From the NCBI RefSeq assembly GCF_006149005.1, contig NZ_VBSL01000010.1:21042-85041 (forward strand): DNA of 64,000 nt, given 5' to 3'. Shown piece by piece: positions 49,472 to 58,116 of this stretch; within the stretch, counting starts at the first letter, position 1, and the number at the start of each line of letters is the position of its first letter. The stretch is from Larkinella sp. C7. GTDB lineage: Bacteria; Bacteroidota; Bacteroidia; Cytophagales; Spirosomataceae. The notes under the pieces are model-generated. The model ran no database searches. It worked only from the letters and a program-made list of their open reading frames with translations, and was not told where the DNA came from. Both the position numbers and the translations under genes were made by a program.

Positions 49472-51871
49472 CTACTCCGTCCGCAAACTCTTCACCGGAT
49501 TCGCCAAAGCCGCTCTGATGCTTTGGAAGGAAACCGTCACCAGCGCGACCAAAACCGCCAGCCCGCCCGCCAGCGCAAACATCCACCAGGCCAGACTGAT
49601 CTTATAAGCGAAGTCCTGCAACCACTGGCTCATGACATATCCCGCAATCGGGCTGGCAATCACCATAGCCACCACCACCAGTTTCAGGAAGTCTTTCGAA
49701 AGTAGCGCAACAATGCCGGCCACCGATGCGCCCAGCACTTTCCGAATGCCGATTTCTTTCGTCCGTTGAACGACTACCAGCGATACCAGACCGTATAAAC
49801 CGAGTCCGCAAATCAGGATGGCGATGCCCGCAAAGGTGTTGACCAGCCGGAAAATCAGGTTCTCGGTTTCGTAGAATTGCGCCAGTTGTTCGTCCAGAAA
49901 TTCATACTCAAAAACCGCATCGGGATAGATTTTCTCCCAGATTTGCTGAATGCGCTGAACGGTTTGCTGCGGGTTTTGCCCCGAAATCCGGATGCCTGCC
50001 CGGACAAAAAATTCGGAATGACTGGCGATGAAACAGGGGGCAATTTCCTCGCGCAACGACCGCAGGTGAAAGTCTTTGACGACGCCCACAATCGGCAGCG
50101 AAACCGGCGAGAGGTAATACTGCATCCGGCGACCCACAATCTGCTTTGGATCTCGAATGTTCATTTTTCGCAGAAAAGCTTCGTTCACCAGATACTCTTG
50201 AATCGTATCGCTCTGGCTTATATTACGACCTGCGACGAGTTGCATCCCGTACGTTTTGAGATAATCGGCATCGGCCACGCGCTCCCGCAGCGGAAACGGC
50301 TCCCATTCGGCTTTGTCTCCAAACTTGAACGATCCGCCGTTCATCACCAGGGCGGAGGGCGGGCGGTAACTGGCACTCACCGACTTGATTTCGGGGTATT
50401 GCAGAAGTTCATTTTTGAACGTCTCCCGCGACGCTTTCTGCGGATTGGGCAAGGTCACCACCACGACGTTGTCTTTTCGGAAACCGATATCCGTATTTTG
50501 AATGTAGCGGACCTGTGTGGCCACCACCAGTGAACCGATGATCAGGGCCTGGCAAATGACAAATTGCAGGACAATCAACGACTGCCGCACGGAATAACTG
50601 CCCCCCGATTTAGCCGACAGTTTCCCTTTCAAAGCCGCCCACGGACTAAACCCCGACAAAACTGCGGCCGGATAACCACCCGCCAGCAAAATGACGATCA
50701 GAACGAGTAACGCGATAAAACCAAGCGTCAGGCCATCCAGGTGCAGCGACAAACCGATGCTGACCCACTGGTTGAAAACCGGCAGACTCAGCACCGCCAT
50801 CAGGAGGGCCAAACCGGTAGCCGCCAGCACGATCAGCGCGGTTTCGAGCAAAAACTGCCGGACCAGTTGCCCCCGGGTGCTGCCGAGCGTTTTCCGGATG
50901 CCGACTTCCTTGCCCCGCCGGAGAGCCTGGGCCGTTGCCAGATTGACGAAGTTGATGCAGGCCGTCAGCACCAGAAACACCCCCACCAGACCCAGCGACC
51001 ACAGCAGCGACGGGCGGATGGCCGTGGCACCACCCATAATGCGTCGAACGTCGAAATGGCTTTCGCGAAGGGGCTGGATATGAAACTGAATGACATGGGC
51101 ATTGTCGCCCAAATGCTTTTTGCCCAAAGCGGGCATAGCCGCTTCCAGACTACCGGCCGCTTCCGGACTTGTCAGCGTACAGAAAAGCCGGTAGTTGCTG
51201 TTGAGCCAGCCCCAGTCACCCTGGTTGTAATCGGGACTGAACTTTTTGAGAGTTGCAATGGAAATGAAAAGACTGATGTCCGTGTCGGTCGTTTTGAGTG
51301 GATCAGCCAGAACACCGGTTACTTTGGCGTCGATTCCGGGTTTTAGATTCAGCATCTGCCCCATCGGGTCGGCGTCACCGAAATACTTTTTAGCCCACGA
51401 CTCGGTCAGGACGATGCTGCTGGGTTCACGAAGTGCGGTTTTGGGGTTACCGCGCAACCATTGATAGTCCAGAATAGCAAACAATTCCGGCTCAACAAAA
51501 GCGGTTCCTTTGTGCTCCAGAAACCGAACCGGTTTTCCGTTCTTTCGGTACGTTACGGTCAGTTCACGGTTCATCATCAGAAAAGCCGCCTGCTCGACCT
51601 GCGAAAAATCCGTTCGCAACGCCTGCGCCATCGGCAGCGGAGCTTCGGGGTAATACTCGACGGAACCGTCGTCGAGGTGCATGTCCGTTACGACCCGGAA
51701 GATCCGGTCAAATTTGGTGTGGTGCCGGTCGGTGCTGAGGTGGTAGCGAACGAACAGAAAAATGAGCAGTCCGCCCGCCATGCCAACGGACAAACCAAGG
51801 ATGTTGAGCAGGGTGTAACTCCGCTGCGTGGTTAAATTCCGCCAGGCGATTTTGAAGTAGTTCTGTAGCAT
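49472..51871 (-). CDS. FtsX/MacB-like permease, VNLATAQ subgroup (copy 14)
   Basis: A 799-residue permease. The start at 51871 (MLQNYFKIAWRNLTTQRSY) is preferred to 51886, whose five extra residues are not conserved. Helix 1 is ILGLSVGMAGGLLIFLFVRY followed by HLSTDRHHTK. The first FtsX domain is TACINFVNLATAQALRRGKE with VGIRKTLGSTRGQL; the second is CGLGLYGLVSLVVVQRTKE, where CGLG replaces the usual CLG. Together with copies 4, 7 and 8 it forms the VNLATAQ subgroup. The C-terminus is NPVKSLRTE. Confidence 0.9.
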   Translation of the reverse strand: MLQNYFKIAWRNLTTQRSYTLLNILGLSVGMAGGLLIFLFVRYHLSTDRHHTKFDRIFRVVTDMHLDDGSVEYYPEAPLPMAQALRTDFSQVEQAAFLMMNRELTVTYRKNGKPVRFLEHKGTAFVEPELFAILDYQWLRGNPKTALREPSSIVLTESWAKKYFGDADPMGQMLNLKPGIDAKVTGVLADPLKTTDTDISLFISIATLKKFSPDYNQGDWGWLNSNYRLFCTLTSPEAAGSLEAAMPALGKKHLGDNAHVIQFHIQPLRESHFDVRRIMGGATAIRPSLLWSLGLVGVFLVLTACINFVNLATAQALRRGKEVGIRKTLGSTRGQLVRQFLLETALIVLAATGLALLMAVLSLPVFNQWVSIGLSLHLDGLTLGFIALLVLIVILLAGGYPAAVLSGFSPWAALKGKLSAKSGGSYSVRQSLIVLQFVICQALIIGSLVVATQVRYIQNTDIGFRKDNVVVVTLPNPQKASRETFKNELLQYPEIKSVSASYRPPSALVMNGGSFKFGDKAEWEPFPLRERVADADYLKTYGMQLVAGRNISQSDTIQEYLVNEAFLRKMNIRDPKQIVGRRMQYYLSPVSLPIVGVVKDFHLRSLREEIAPCFIASHSEFFVRAGIRISGQNPQQTVQRIQQIWEKIYPDAVFEYEFLDEQLAQFYETENLIFRLVNTFAGIAILICGLGLYGLVSLVVVQRTKEIGIRKVLGASVAGIVALLSKDFLKLVVVAMVIASPIAGYVMSQWLQDFAYKISLAWWMFALAGGLAVLVALVTVSFQSIRAALANPVKSLRTE

Positions 51872-51955
51872 AAGCCCCGTTGGCAAGCCGGATTTGGTTG
51901 CCCTAAAGGTACTTCGTATCCCCTTCCGACCATCCTTCTGCCTTATAAACAGCCT

Positions 51956-51970
51956 GTTAAAAAAAGTTAA
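51956..51970. promoter_or_regulatory. A-tract motif shared with permease copy 10
   Basis: GTTAAAAAAAGTTAA is identical to 33631-33645 and lies 85 bp upstream of the copy 14 start. The two occurrences are in the same orientation relative to their genes. Confidence 0.35.
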
Positions 51971-52004
51971 CGCCCCGACAACGCGCCGGTGGGGCAGGTG
52001 TTAA

Positions 52005-52104
52005 AATATCGCATACTGAATGTTGACGGGCCGCCCGCGCGGTAACGAATAACGAAGTGATTGACCCGGCTTTCGTCATTTAGCATTCGATATTCATTAT
52101 TAAC
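52005..52104. repeat. Degraded intergenic palindrome with a GC-rich insert
   Basis: The left part starts AATATCGCATACTGAATGTT and ends AACGAATAACGAA. The right part (TTCGTCATTTAGCATTCGAT and on) is its imperfect reverse complement. ACGGGCCGCCCGCGCGG interrupts the left arm. Confidence 0.5.
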
Positions 52105-52124
52105 GGTCTTTTTTCAGCAGTTTG

Positions 52125-52195
52125 CATCAACTTGAAGAAACCCGGAAACCGCCCAGCAACGGCACACGGCCCGTAATGCCGGTCAAGTTGATGTA
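52125..52195 (+). ncRNA. Candidate structured RNA of unknown class
   Basis: CATCAACTTGA near 52125 pairs perfectly with TCAAGTTGATG near 52183. Enclosed are CCCGGAAACCG and CGGCA...TGCCG. A GTCAC-CGGCGA-GTGAC hairpin followed by T residues lies about 80 nt downstream (52271-52296). Strand and function are not known; the fold resembles no riboswitch I can name. Confidence 0.35.
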
Positions 52196-52639
52196 CGGCA
52201 GCGGACAACCTATTAAATTAGGATCATTTAATTTATTTATCCGACATAATTCCGGAGAATCCGGGTCGATGGTCACCGGCGAGTGACTGATTTTTAACCG
52301 GTTTTGACTTCGTTTTGACTTTTATTGTTCCAATATTTTATTATTTATATTCTATTCTTAACTTAACGTTTGAATTACGATCCTCGCCCCCACGCAGGCG
52401 TTTTTCAATGTGAATTCGGCAGGCAATTCATTTTACCAAATTAGGTCGCAGTAACAGGTATCAGGATGGTATTTTTCTCCTCTATTCTGTTACAAATTGA
52501 CGAAATAATTCGGGAAATAATTTTTCCTTTGCATAATTCAATTGTCTCAAACCATCTCTATTAATTATGATAAACAATTACTACAATCATTCGGGGTTCT
52601 CCCCAGTTTAATTCATTTCCCAATCCTTTTTGACTAGCG

Positions 52640-52665
52640 CCCCCGGTATTACCAGACACCGGGGG
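52640..52665 (+). promoter_or_regulatory. GC-rich hairpin in the susC leader region
   Basis: CCCCCGGT (52640-52647) and ACCGGGGG (52658-52665) form a perfect 8-bp stem with a 10-nt loop, 109 bp before the SusC start. No U tract follows directly. It might be a leader structure or a terminator of an upstream short RNA. Confidence 0.5.
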
Positions 52666-52773
52666 TCTTAGTGACACCTATAGTCTTCTTGCTGTCCACG
52701 CTTCCCTACACGTGAAGAAGTATTACCTGTTCAATCTTACCAACTCTATTACTTACTTAATCTAATCCGTCTT

Positions 52774-55700
52774 ATGCGTATGAAAAAGTCTACTCATCGG
52801 GTGCCTCCAAAAAACAGGTATCTATTGGTACTTTATCTAATGATTGCTTCTGTCACCCTTTCTTTTGCTCAAAACTCAACCATAAAAGGGAAGGTGACCG
52901 GTGGACAGGGAGACGCACTGCCTGGCGTGAGCATTGTGGTCAAAGGCACCACACAGGGAACCACAACGGCCTCGGACGGCACGTATTCGCTCAACGTTCC
53001 GAACAAAAATGCAACGCTGGTATTTTCATTCATTGGGTATGTGAGCCAGGAATTACCCATTGGCGGCCGGTCAGTGATCGACGTGAAGCTGGCTGACGAC
53101 ATCAGCACCCTGAATGAAGTCGTGGTTGTGGGGTATGGTGAGCAAAAGAAAGAAACGATTACGGGTGCGGTTGCTACCGTAAAAGGGACGGATCTGGTGA
53201 AATCACCCGCCATGAACATGAGTAACTCCATTGCAGGACGGATGCCGGGCGTTATTGCCACCAACTCCAGTGGCGAACCGGGTTATGACGGTTCAGCCAT
53301 CCGCATCCGGGGTTCCAACACGTTGGGAAACAACGACGCACTGATCGTTATCGACGGTGTTCCGGCCCGGGCCGGGGGTTTCGACCGGATCAATCCACAG
53401 GATGTCGAAAGCATTTCCGTCCTGAAAGATGCCGCAGCGGCCATTTACGGCTCGCGGGCAGCCAACGGGGTTATTCTGGTTACCACCAAGCGGGGCAAAA
53501 CCGGCAAACCGGAACTTTCCTACAGTTTCAACCAGGGTTTTTCGCAGGCGACGGTTATTCCCAAAATGGCAACAGCCGCCGAATACGCCCAGTTGAACAA
53601 CGAGATCAACGTCTATAACCTGCCTCCGCAATACTGGAAAGCCGCTTCGGATGCCTTCAAAACGACAGGCAGCTTTACCCGCCCCGACAACGGAGCGATT
53701 GCCAAAGCCGCCTTTACGCCGGATGATATCAAGAAGTTTAACGATGGGTCCGATCCGTGGGGACACCCCAACACCGACTGGTTCGGCGAAGCGCTGAAAA
53801 CCTGGGCTCCTCAGGTGAAACACACGCTCCAGTTGATTGGCGGTAGCGAAAACATCAAATACCTGGTGTCGGCCAACTACCAGAACCAGGATGGTTACTA
53901 CAAAAACTCCGCAACAGGGTATAAGCAGTATGACTTCCGCATGAATCTGGACGCGAAAGTCAACAAATACGTCAATACCGTCGTGGGTGTGGTCGGTCGT
54001 CAGGAAAACCGGTTTTTCCCGACGGTAGGTGCCGGGGCCATTTTCCGGATGCTGATGCGGGGCTATCCGAACAAACCGGCTTTCTGGCCGAATGGGCTGC
54101 CCGCTCCTGACATCGAAAATGGTCAGCAACCCGTTCTGGTGACGACGGATGCCACCGGTTACGACCGGGATACGCGGTATTATGTGCAAAGCAATGCCAC
54201 CGTCAACGTTACCAACCCCTGGATTCCGGGTCTGAAATTCAGCGGTAGTGTTGCCCTAGACAAATACATTCAGCAAGGCAAGAGATGGCAGACGCCCTGG
54301 TACGTCTATAGCTGGGATTACACGTCGTACGATGCCAACAAGCAACCCATCCTGAACCGGGTGGCAAAAGGTCCCGCTCAGGCAGAGCTGAACCAATACA
54401 CGAACGACCAGTTCAACTCGCTGCTGTCGGGTATTTTGACCTACGATCACGTATTCGGCGGTAACCACGGCATCACCTTGCTGGCGGGGATCACGAAAGA
54501 AGCGTCTAACTCGGCCGGTTTCTCCGGTTTCCGGCGGTATTTTGCCTCCACGGCCATCGATCAGTTGTTTGCCGGTGGTAGTGCCGAAAAGAACAGCAAC
54601 ACGACGTCAGCCTGGGAACGGGCGCGGATGAGTTACTTCGGTCGGGCTGCGTATAACTACAAAGAAAAATACCTCGCTGAATTCCTGTGGCGGTATGATG
54701 GTTCGTACATGTTCCCGAAAGAAAGCCGGTGGGGCTTCTTCCCCGGCGTGTCGGCAGGCTGGCGTATATCCGAAGAGAATTTCTTCAAAAATGCCATTCC
54801 GGCCATCAATTCTCTGAAACTGCGGGCATCGTGGGGCCAGTTGGGGAACGACCAGGTGTATTTCAACGGTGCTTTGCGTGAATATGATTACCTGCCTACG
54901 TATGCCTACGGTGATGCCGTGAATGCCAACTGGGGTTATGTAACGGGCGGTCAGGTTGCTCAGACACTCTATGAAAACGGTGTTCCGAACACGACGCTCA
55001 CCTGGGAAGTAGCCAACAACGCCGACATCGGTCTGGAAGGTGCCGCCCTGAACGGGAAGATTTTCTTCGAGTTCGACGTATTCCAGAACAAGCGTTCCAA
55101 CATCCTGTGGCGCAAGAGTGCTTCCATTCCGCAAACGACGGGGATGACCCTGCCGGCCACGAACATCGGGAAAGTAACCAACAAAGGCTACGAATTCCGG
55201 GTGGGTTACAACGGACAGGCGGGTGAATTGCGCTACAGCGTGAGTGTAAACGGCGGGTATGCCAAGAACGAAATTACGTTCTGGGACGAAACCCCCGGAG
55301 CACCCGAATGGCAGCGGTCGACCGGCAAGCCCATTCCGAGCAACGTCAACGATCCGAACCAGCAGAACGGCACGCTGATGTACCAATACGACGGCATCTT
55401 CTCGACCCAGGCCGAAATCGATCAGAACACGGTGGATTACAGTGGTGTAGGAGCCAGCTTGCTGCGCCCCGGCGACATGAGACTGAAAGACATCAACGGT
55501 GATAAAAAAATCAACGGTGACGACCGCGTTCGGGCCGACCGCAACAATCAGCCCCGGTTCCAGGGCGGTTTCAACGGAACGATGTCCTACAAAGGCTTCG
55601 ACTTCAGCATCCTGGTGCAGGCTTCGGCGGGTGGTCAGATCTTCCTGCAAACCGAGTCAGGCACGATCGGTAACTTCCTGAAATGGAGCTACGACAACCG

Positions 55701-56019
55701 GTGGACGGTGGACAACCCCAGCACGGAACATCCCCGGATCGTTGACCGCAGCAACCAGTACTTCTCCAACGGTACCAGCTACTGGTTGAAAAAAACCGAC
55801 TACATCCGTCTGAAGAACGTCGAAATCGGATATACGTTACCATCCCTGATTTCCAGCAAAGTGGGGCTGAACAACCTGCGGGTGTATGTAAACGGTCTTA
55901 ACCTGGCTACCTATGCCCCAGCCATGAAAGGCCTGTTCGATCCGGAATCGACCAGCGGTAGCGCGCAGTACTATCCGCAGGCGCGGGTAATCAACGCCGG
56001 TTTATCAGTCAGTTTTTAA
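52774..56019 (+). CDS. SusC/RagA-type TonB-linked outer-membrane transporter
   Basis: A 1081-residue outer-membrane transporter. The signal peptide (LLVLYLMIASVTLSFAQ) is followed by a CarboxypepD_reg-like domain near 37-115 (IKGKVTGGQGDALPGVSIVV), the plug with the SusC signature (VVVVGYGEQKKETITGAVA; RIRGSNTLGNNDALIVIDG; SVLKDAAAAIYGSRAANG), and a long beta-barrel ending in NAGLSVSF with a terminal Phe. It imports a ligand bound by the SusD partner, powered by TonB. No glycoside hydrolase is encoded nearby, so the substrate is open. The SusD gene follows after 4 bp. Confidence 0.95.
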   Translation: MRMKKSTHRVPPKNRYLLVLYLMIASVTLSFAQNSTIKGKVTGGQGDALPGVSIVVKGTTQGTTTASDGTYSLNVPNKNATLVFSFIGYVSQELPIGGRSVIDVKLADDISTLNEVVVVGYGEQKKETITGAVATVKGTDLVKSPAMNMSNSIAGRMPGVIATNSSGEPGYDGSAIRIRGSNTLGNNDALIVIDGVPARAGGFDRINPQDVESISVLKDAAAAIYGSRAANGVILVTTKRGKTGKPELSYSFNQGFSQATVIPKMATAAEYAQLNNEINVYNLPPQYWKAASDAFKTTGSFTRPDNGAIAKAAFTPDDIKKFNDGSDPWGHPNTDWFGEALKTWAPQVKHTLQLIGGSENIKYLVSANYQNQDGYYKNSATGYKQYDFRMNLDAKVNKYVNTVVGVVGRQENRFFPTVGAGAIFRMLMRGYPNKPAFWPNGLPAPDIENGQQPVLVTTDATGYDRDTRYYVQSNATVNVTNPWIPGLKFSGSVALDKYIQQGKRWQTPWYVYSWDYTSYDANKQPILNRVAKGPAQAELNQYTNDQFNSLLSGILTYDHVFGGNHGITLLAGITKEASNSAGFSGFRRYFASTAIDQLFAGGSAEKNSNTTSAWERARMSYFGRAAYNYKEKYLAEFLWRYDGSYMFPKESRWGFFPGVSAGWRISEENFFKNAIPAINSLKLRASWGQLGNDQVYFNGALREYDYLPTYAYGDAVNANWGYVTGGQVAQTLYENGVPNTTLTWEVANNADIGLEGAALNGKIFFEFDVFQNKRSNILWRKSASIPQTTGMTLPATNIGKVTNKGYEFRVGYNGQAGELRYSVSVNGGYAKNEITFWDETPGAPEWQRSTGKPIPSNVNDPNQQNGTLMYQYDGIFSTQAEIDQNTVDYSGVGASLLRPGDMRLKDINGDKKINGDDRVRADRNNQPRFQGGFNGTMSYKGFDFSILVQASAGGQIFLQTESGTIGNFLKWSYDNRWTVDNPSTEHPRIVDRSNQYFSNGTSYWLKKTDYIRLKNVEIGYTLPSLISSKVGLNNLRVYVNGLNLATYAPAMKGLFDPESTSGSAQYYPQARVINAGLSVSF

Positions 56020-56023
56020 CTAA

Positions 56024-57892
56024 ATGCTCAATCATTCTATTATGAATCATATCGTAAAATGCCTGTCGTCCAGTTTACTCGTAGGGATGACGATGGTAGC
56101 TTGCAACAGCGATTTTCTGGATACCAAGCCCCTCGACAAAGTGTCGGGGGATGCGGTCTGGTCGGATCAGAACCTCTCCGAAGCTTTTGTGACGGATGTT
56201 TACAACGGGATCAGGGACGGTGTTCTGGACCAGATGAGTTTCGATTGCCAGACCGACAACGCCCTCTACAGCTTTGGCAAGCAGGATGTCAACGAAGCCA
56301 ACGTGAGTCCATCGAACCTGGGAACGGTTAAAAACACGATGGAATGGAGTGCCATGTACTCCCGGATTCGGGCGGCTAACATTGCACTGGCCAACCTGGC
56401 CAAGCCCAAGTTTAACAATGCCACGGTGGCTGATCGGATGAAGGGTGAAATGTATTTCATGCGGGGCTATTTTTACAACCAACTGCTTCGTTATTATGGG
56501 GCGGTTCCGCTGATCAAGTCGCCTTACACGCTGGATAACCCCGATTTCACCATCGCCCGGAATACCTACGAAGAGTGTGTAAACTCAATCGTGAGTGACC
56601 TGGATTCGGCCGCTATCCTGCTGAAAGGGAAAACCCTGACCAGTGGCCGCGCCACGATGGGTGCCGCCATGGCCCTGAAAGCCCGCGTGTTGTTGTATGC
56701 CGCCAGTGATCTGCACGATATTCCGACGGCAAAAGCCAAGTCGACCGTCATCGCTGGTTTCAACAAACCCGAACTGCTGGGATACGTTAGTGGCGACCGG
56801 ATTGCCCGCTGGACGAAAGCCCGGGATGCTGCCAAAGCCGTGATCGACCTAAACCAGTATGGCTATAAACTGAACCTGACGGCACCGGTTTCTGCGGCCG
56901 AAGGCCAGCAGAATTACATCAACATGTATCTGTCGCGCAACGGTGGTGAAGCCGATGGTATCTTCCTGAAATACTACATCCGGGCTTCATTCGACGACTG
57001 GGGTTCGTGGTATCCGCGCAACAACATGCCAAACGGTTATCACGGCTGGACATCGAGTCAACCCACTCAACAACTGGTGGATAACTACGAGATGATGGAC
57101 GGTACGAAGTTCGACTGGAAAAACCCGGCCCACGCGGCAACACCTTACGAAAACCGCGATCCGCGCTTCTATGCATCCATCCTGTACGACGGTGCGCAAT
57201 GGAAGCCCCGCACGCCCGATGGAGCCGGTATCGATCCGGCCGGACAGATTCAAATGGGTGAGTATGAAGTAGGTAGCTCGGCGGCTCCCACCAAATATTC
57301 CGGTTTGGATACCCGCAATAGCTCCATCGAAAACTGGAACGGAACCTGGACGGGTTACGCGATCCGCAAGTTTATGGACCCCGATCCAACGCTTGTCGAT
57401 CAGAACATCCGGCAGGAAGTACCTTCCATCCAGATCCGGTTTACAGAAGTGGTGTTGAACTACGTGGAAGCCTGTCTGGCACTGGGTCAGGAAGCCGAAG
57501 CCAAAACCTGGCTCAACAAAGTCCGGTTCCGGGTGGGCATGCCTGCCATTACCGAAACCGGAGCGGCCCTCGTCGCGCGGTACCAGAACGAACGGAACAT
57601 CGAGATGCTGTTCGAAGACCAGCGGTTCTATGACGTTCGACGCTGGATGATCGCACCAACGGTGTTGGGTAAACAGGCTCAGATCATCGTCATCACCGGT
57701 AAACTGAAACCCGGCAAAACCGTGACGACGTATAAGTACAGCAAAGAAAATTATACGTATTCCTACAGCGTTCAGGATTTAGGAACCGGGAAGGAAAACC
57801 GGAAGTGGGCCGACAAAATCTACTTCCTGCCGATCAGTCGGGATGAGATCAACCGGAACAAGCAATTGGTGCAAAATCCCGGCTATCAATAG
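56024..57892 (+). CDS. SusD/RagB-type surface lipoprotein
   Basis: A 622-residue partner of the preceding SusC, expected to form the lid of the transporter. A lipoprotein signal is present (LLVGMTMVACNSDFLDTKP), with the lipidated Cys near residue 27. The start could be 56024 or 56042 (MNHIVKC); both give a usable signal. SusD family segments are FLDTKPLDKVSGDAVWSD, MYFMRGYFYNQLLRYYGAVP, YEECVNSIVSDLDSAAILL, AMALKARVLLYAASDLHD and the C-terminal ERNIEMLFEDQRFYDVRRW. It ends with NPGYQ. A strong terminator follows. Confidence 0.94.
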   Translation: MLNHSIMNHIVKCLSSSLLVGMTMVACNSDFLDTKPLDKVSGDAVWSDQNLSEAFVTDVYNGIRDGVLDQMSFDCQTDNALYSFGKQDVNEANVSPSNLGTVKNTMEWSAMYSRIRAANIALANLAKPKFNNATVADRMKGEMYFMRGYFYNQLLRYYGAVPLIKSPYTLDNPDFTIARNTYEECVNSIVSDLDSAAILLKGKTLTSGRATMGAAMALKARVLLYAASDLHDIPTAKAKSTVIAGFNKPELLGYVSGDRIARWTKARDAAKAVIDLNQYGYKLNLTAPVSAAEGQQNYINMYLSRNGGEADGIFLKYYIRASFDDWGSWYPRNNMPNGYHGWTSSQPTQQLVDNYEMMDGTKFDWKNPAHAATPYENRDPRFYASILYDGAQWKPRTPDGAGIDPAGQIQMGEYEVGSSAAPTKYSGLDTRNSSIENWNGTWTGYAIRKFMDPDPTLVDQNIRQEVPSIQIRFTEVVLNYVEACLALGQEAEAKTWLNKVRFRVGMPAITETGAALVARYQNERNIEMLFEDQRFYDVRRWMIAPTVLGKQAQIIVITGKLKPGKTVTTYKYSKENYTYSYSVQDLGTGKENRKWADKIYFLPISRDEINRNKQLVQNPGYQ

Positions 57893-57933
57893 CATTGAAC
57901 GCTTTCCACAAGTCGATATCCCTCTGAATATAC

Positions 57934-57974
57934 CTGGTGCCAACGTATAACCCTGCGTTGGCACCAGTTTTTTT
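57934..57974 (+). terminator. Intrinsic terminator after susD
   Basis: CTGGTGCCAACG (57934-57945) pairs perfectly over 12 bp with CGTTGGCACCAG (57956-57967), followed by seven T residues. It ends the SusC-SusD transcript. Confidence 0.93.
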
Positions 57975-58033
57975 GATCTTCATTCCCGCTTTTGCTCCCA
58001 AAACAATCTGAATGCGTCAACCCGCCCCTGATC

Positions 58034-58077
58034 AGGACAATTTGAAAAAACACTGAACTATTGCACTCAATTGTCCT
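58034..58077. promoter_or_regulatory. 9-bp inverted repeat upstream of the VCBS gene
   Basis: AGGACAATT (58034-58042) and AATTGTCCT (58069-58077) face each other 40 bp before the start codon at 58117. It may be an operator or a leader hairpin; no consensus promoter was found with it. Confidence 0.4.
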
Positions 58078-58116
58078 AACTTAGCTTTCCGTGCCTTTTC
58101 ATTCATTCTTTCGTTT

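Larger units (their letters stand above)
51887..52773. other. 887-bp gap upstream of the SusC gene
   Basis: From left to right it holds the A-tract motif (51956-51970), a degraded palindrome (52005-52104), a candidate structured RNA (52125-52195), a small hairpin followed by T residues near 52270-52295, an AT-rich stretch, and a GC-rich hairpin (52640-52665). TTCCTTTG at 52524-52531 is one base off the -7 consensus, but its nearest TTG is 24 bp away. No protein-coding frame is convincing. Confidence 0.6.

Noticed and set aside
52125-52195. SAM-type riboswitch
   Set aside because: CAGCAAC and GAAACC are present, but the order of core elements does not fit SAM-I/IV and no methionine gene follows.
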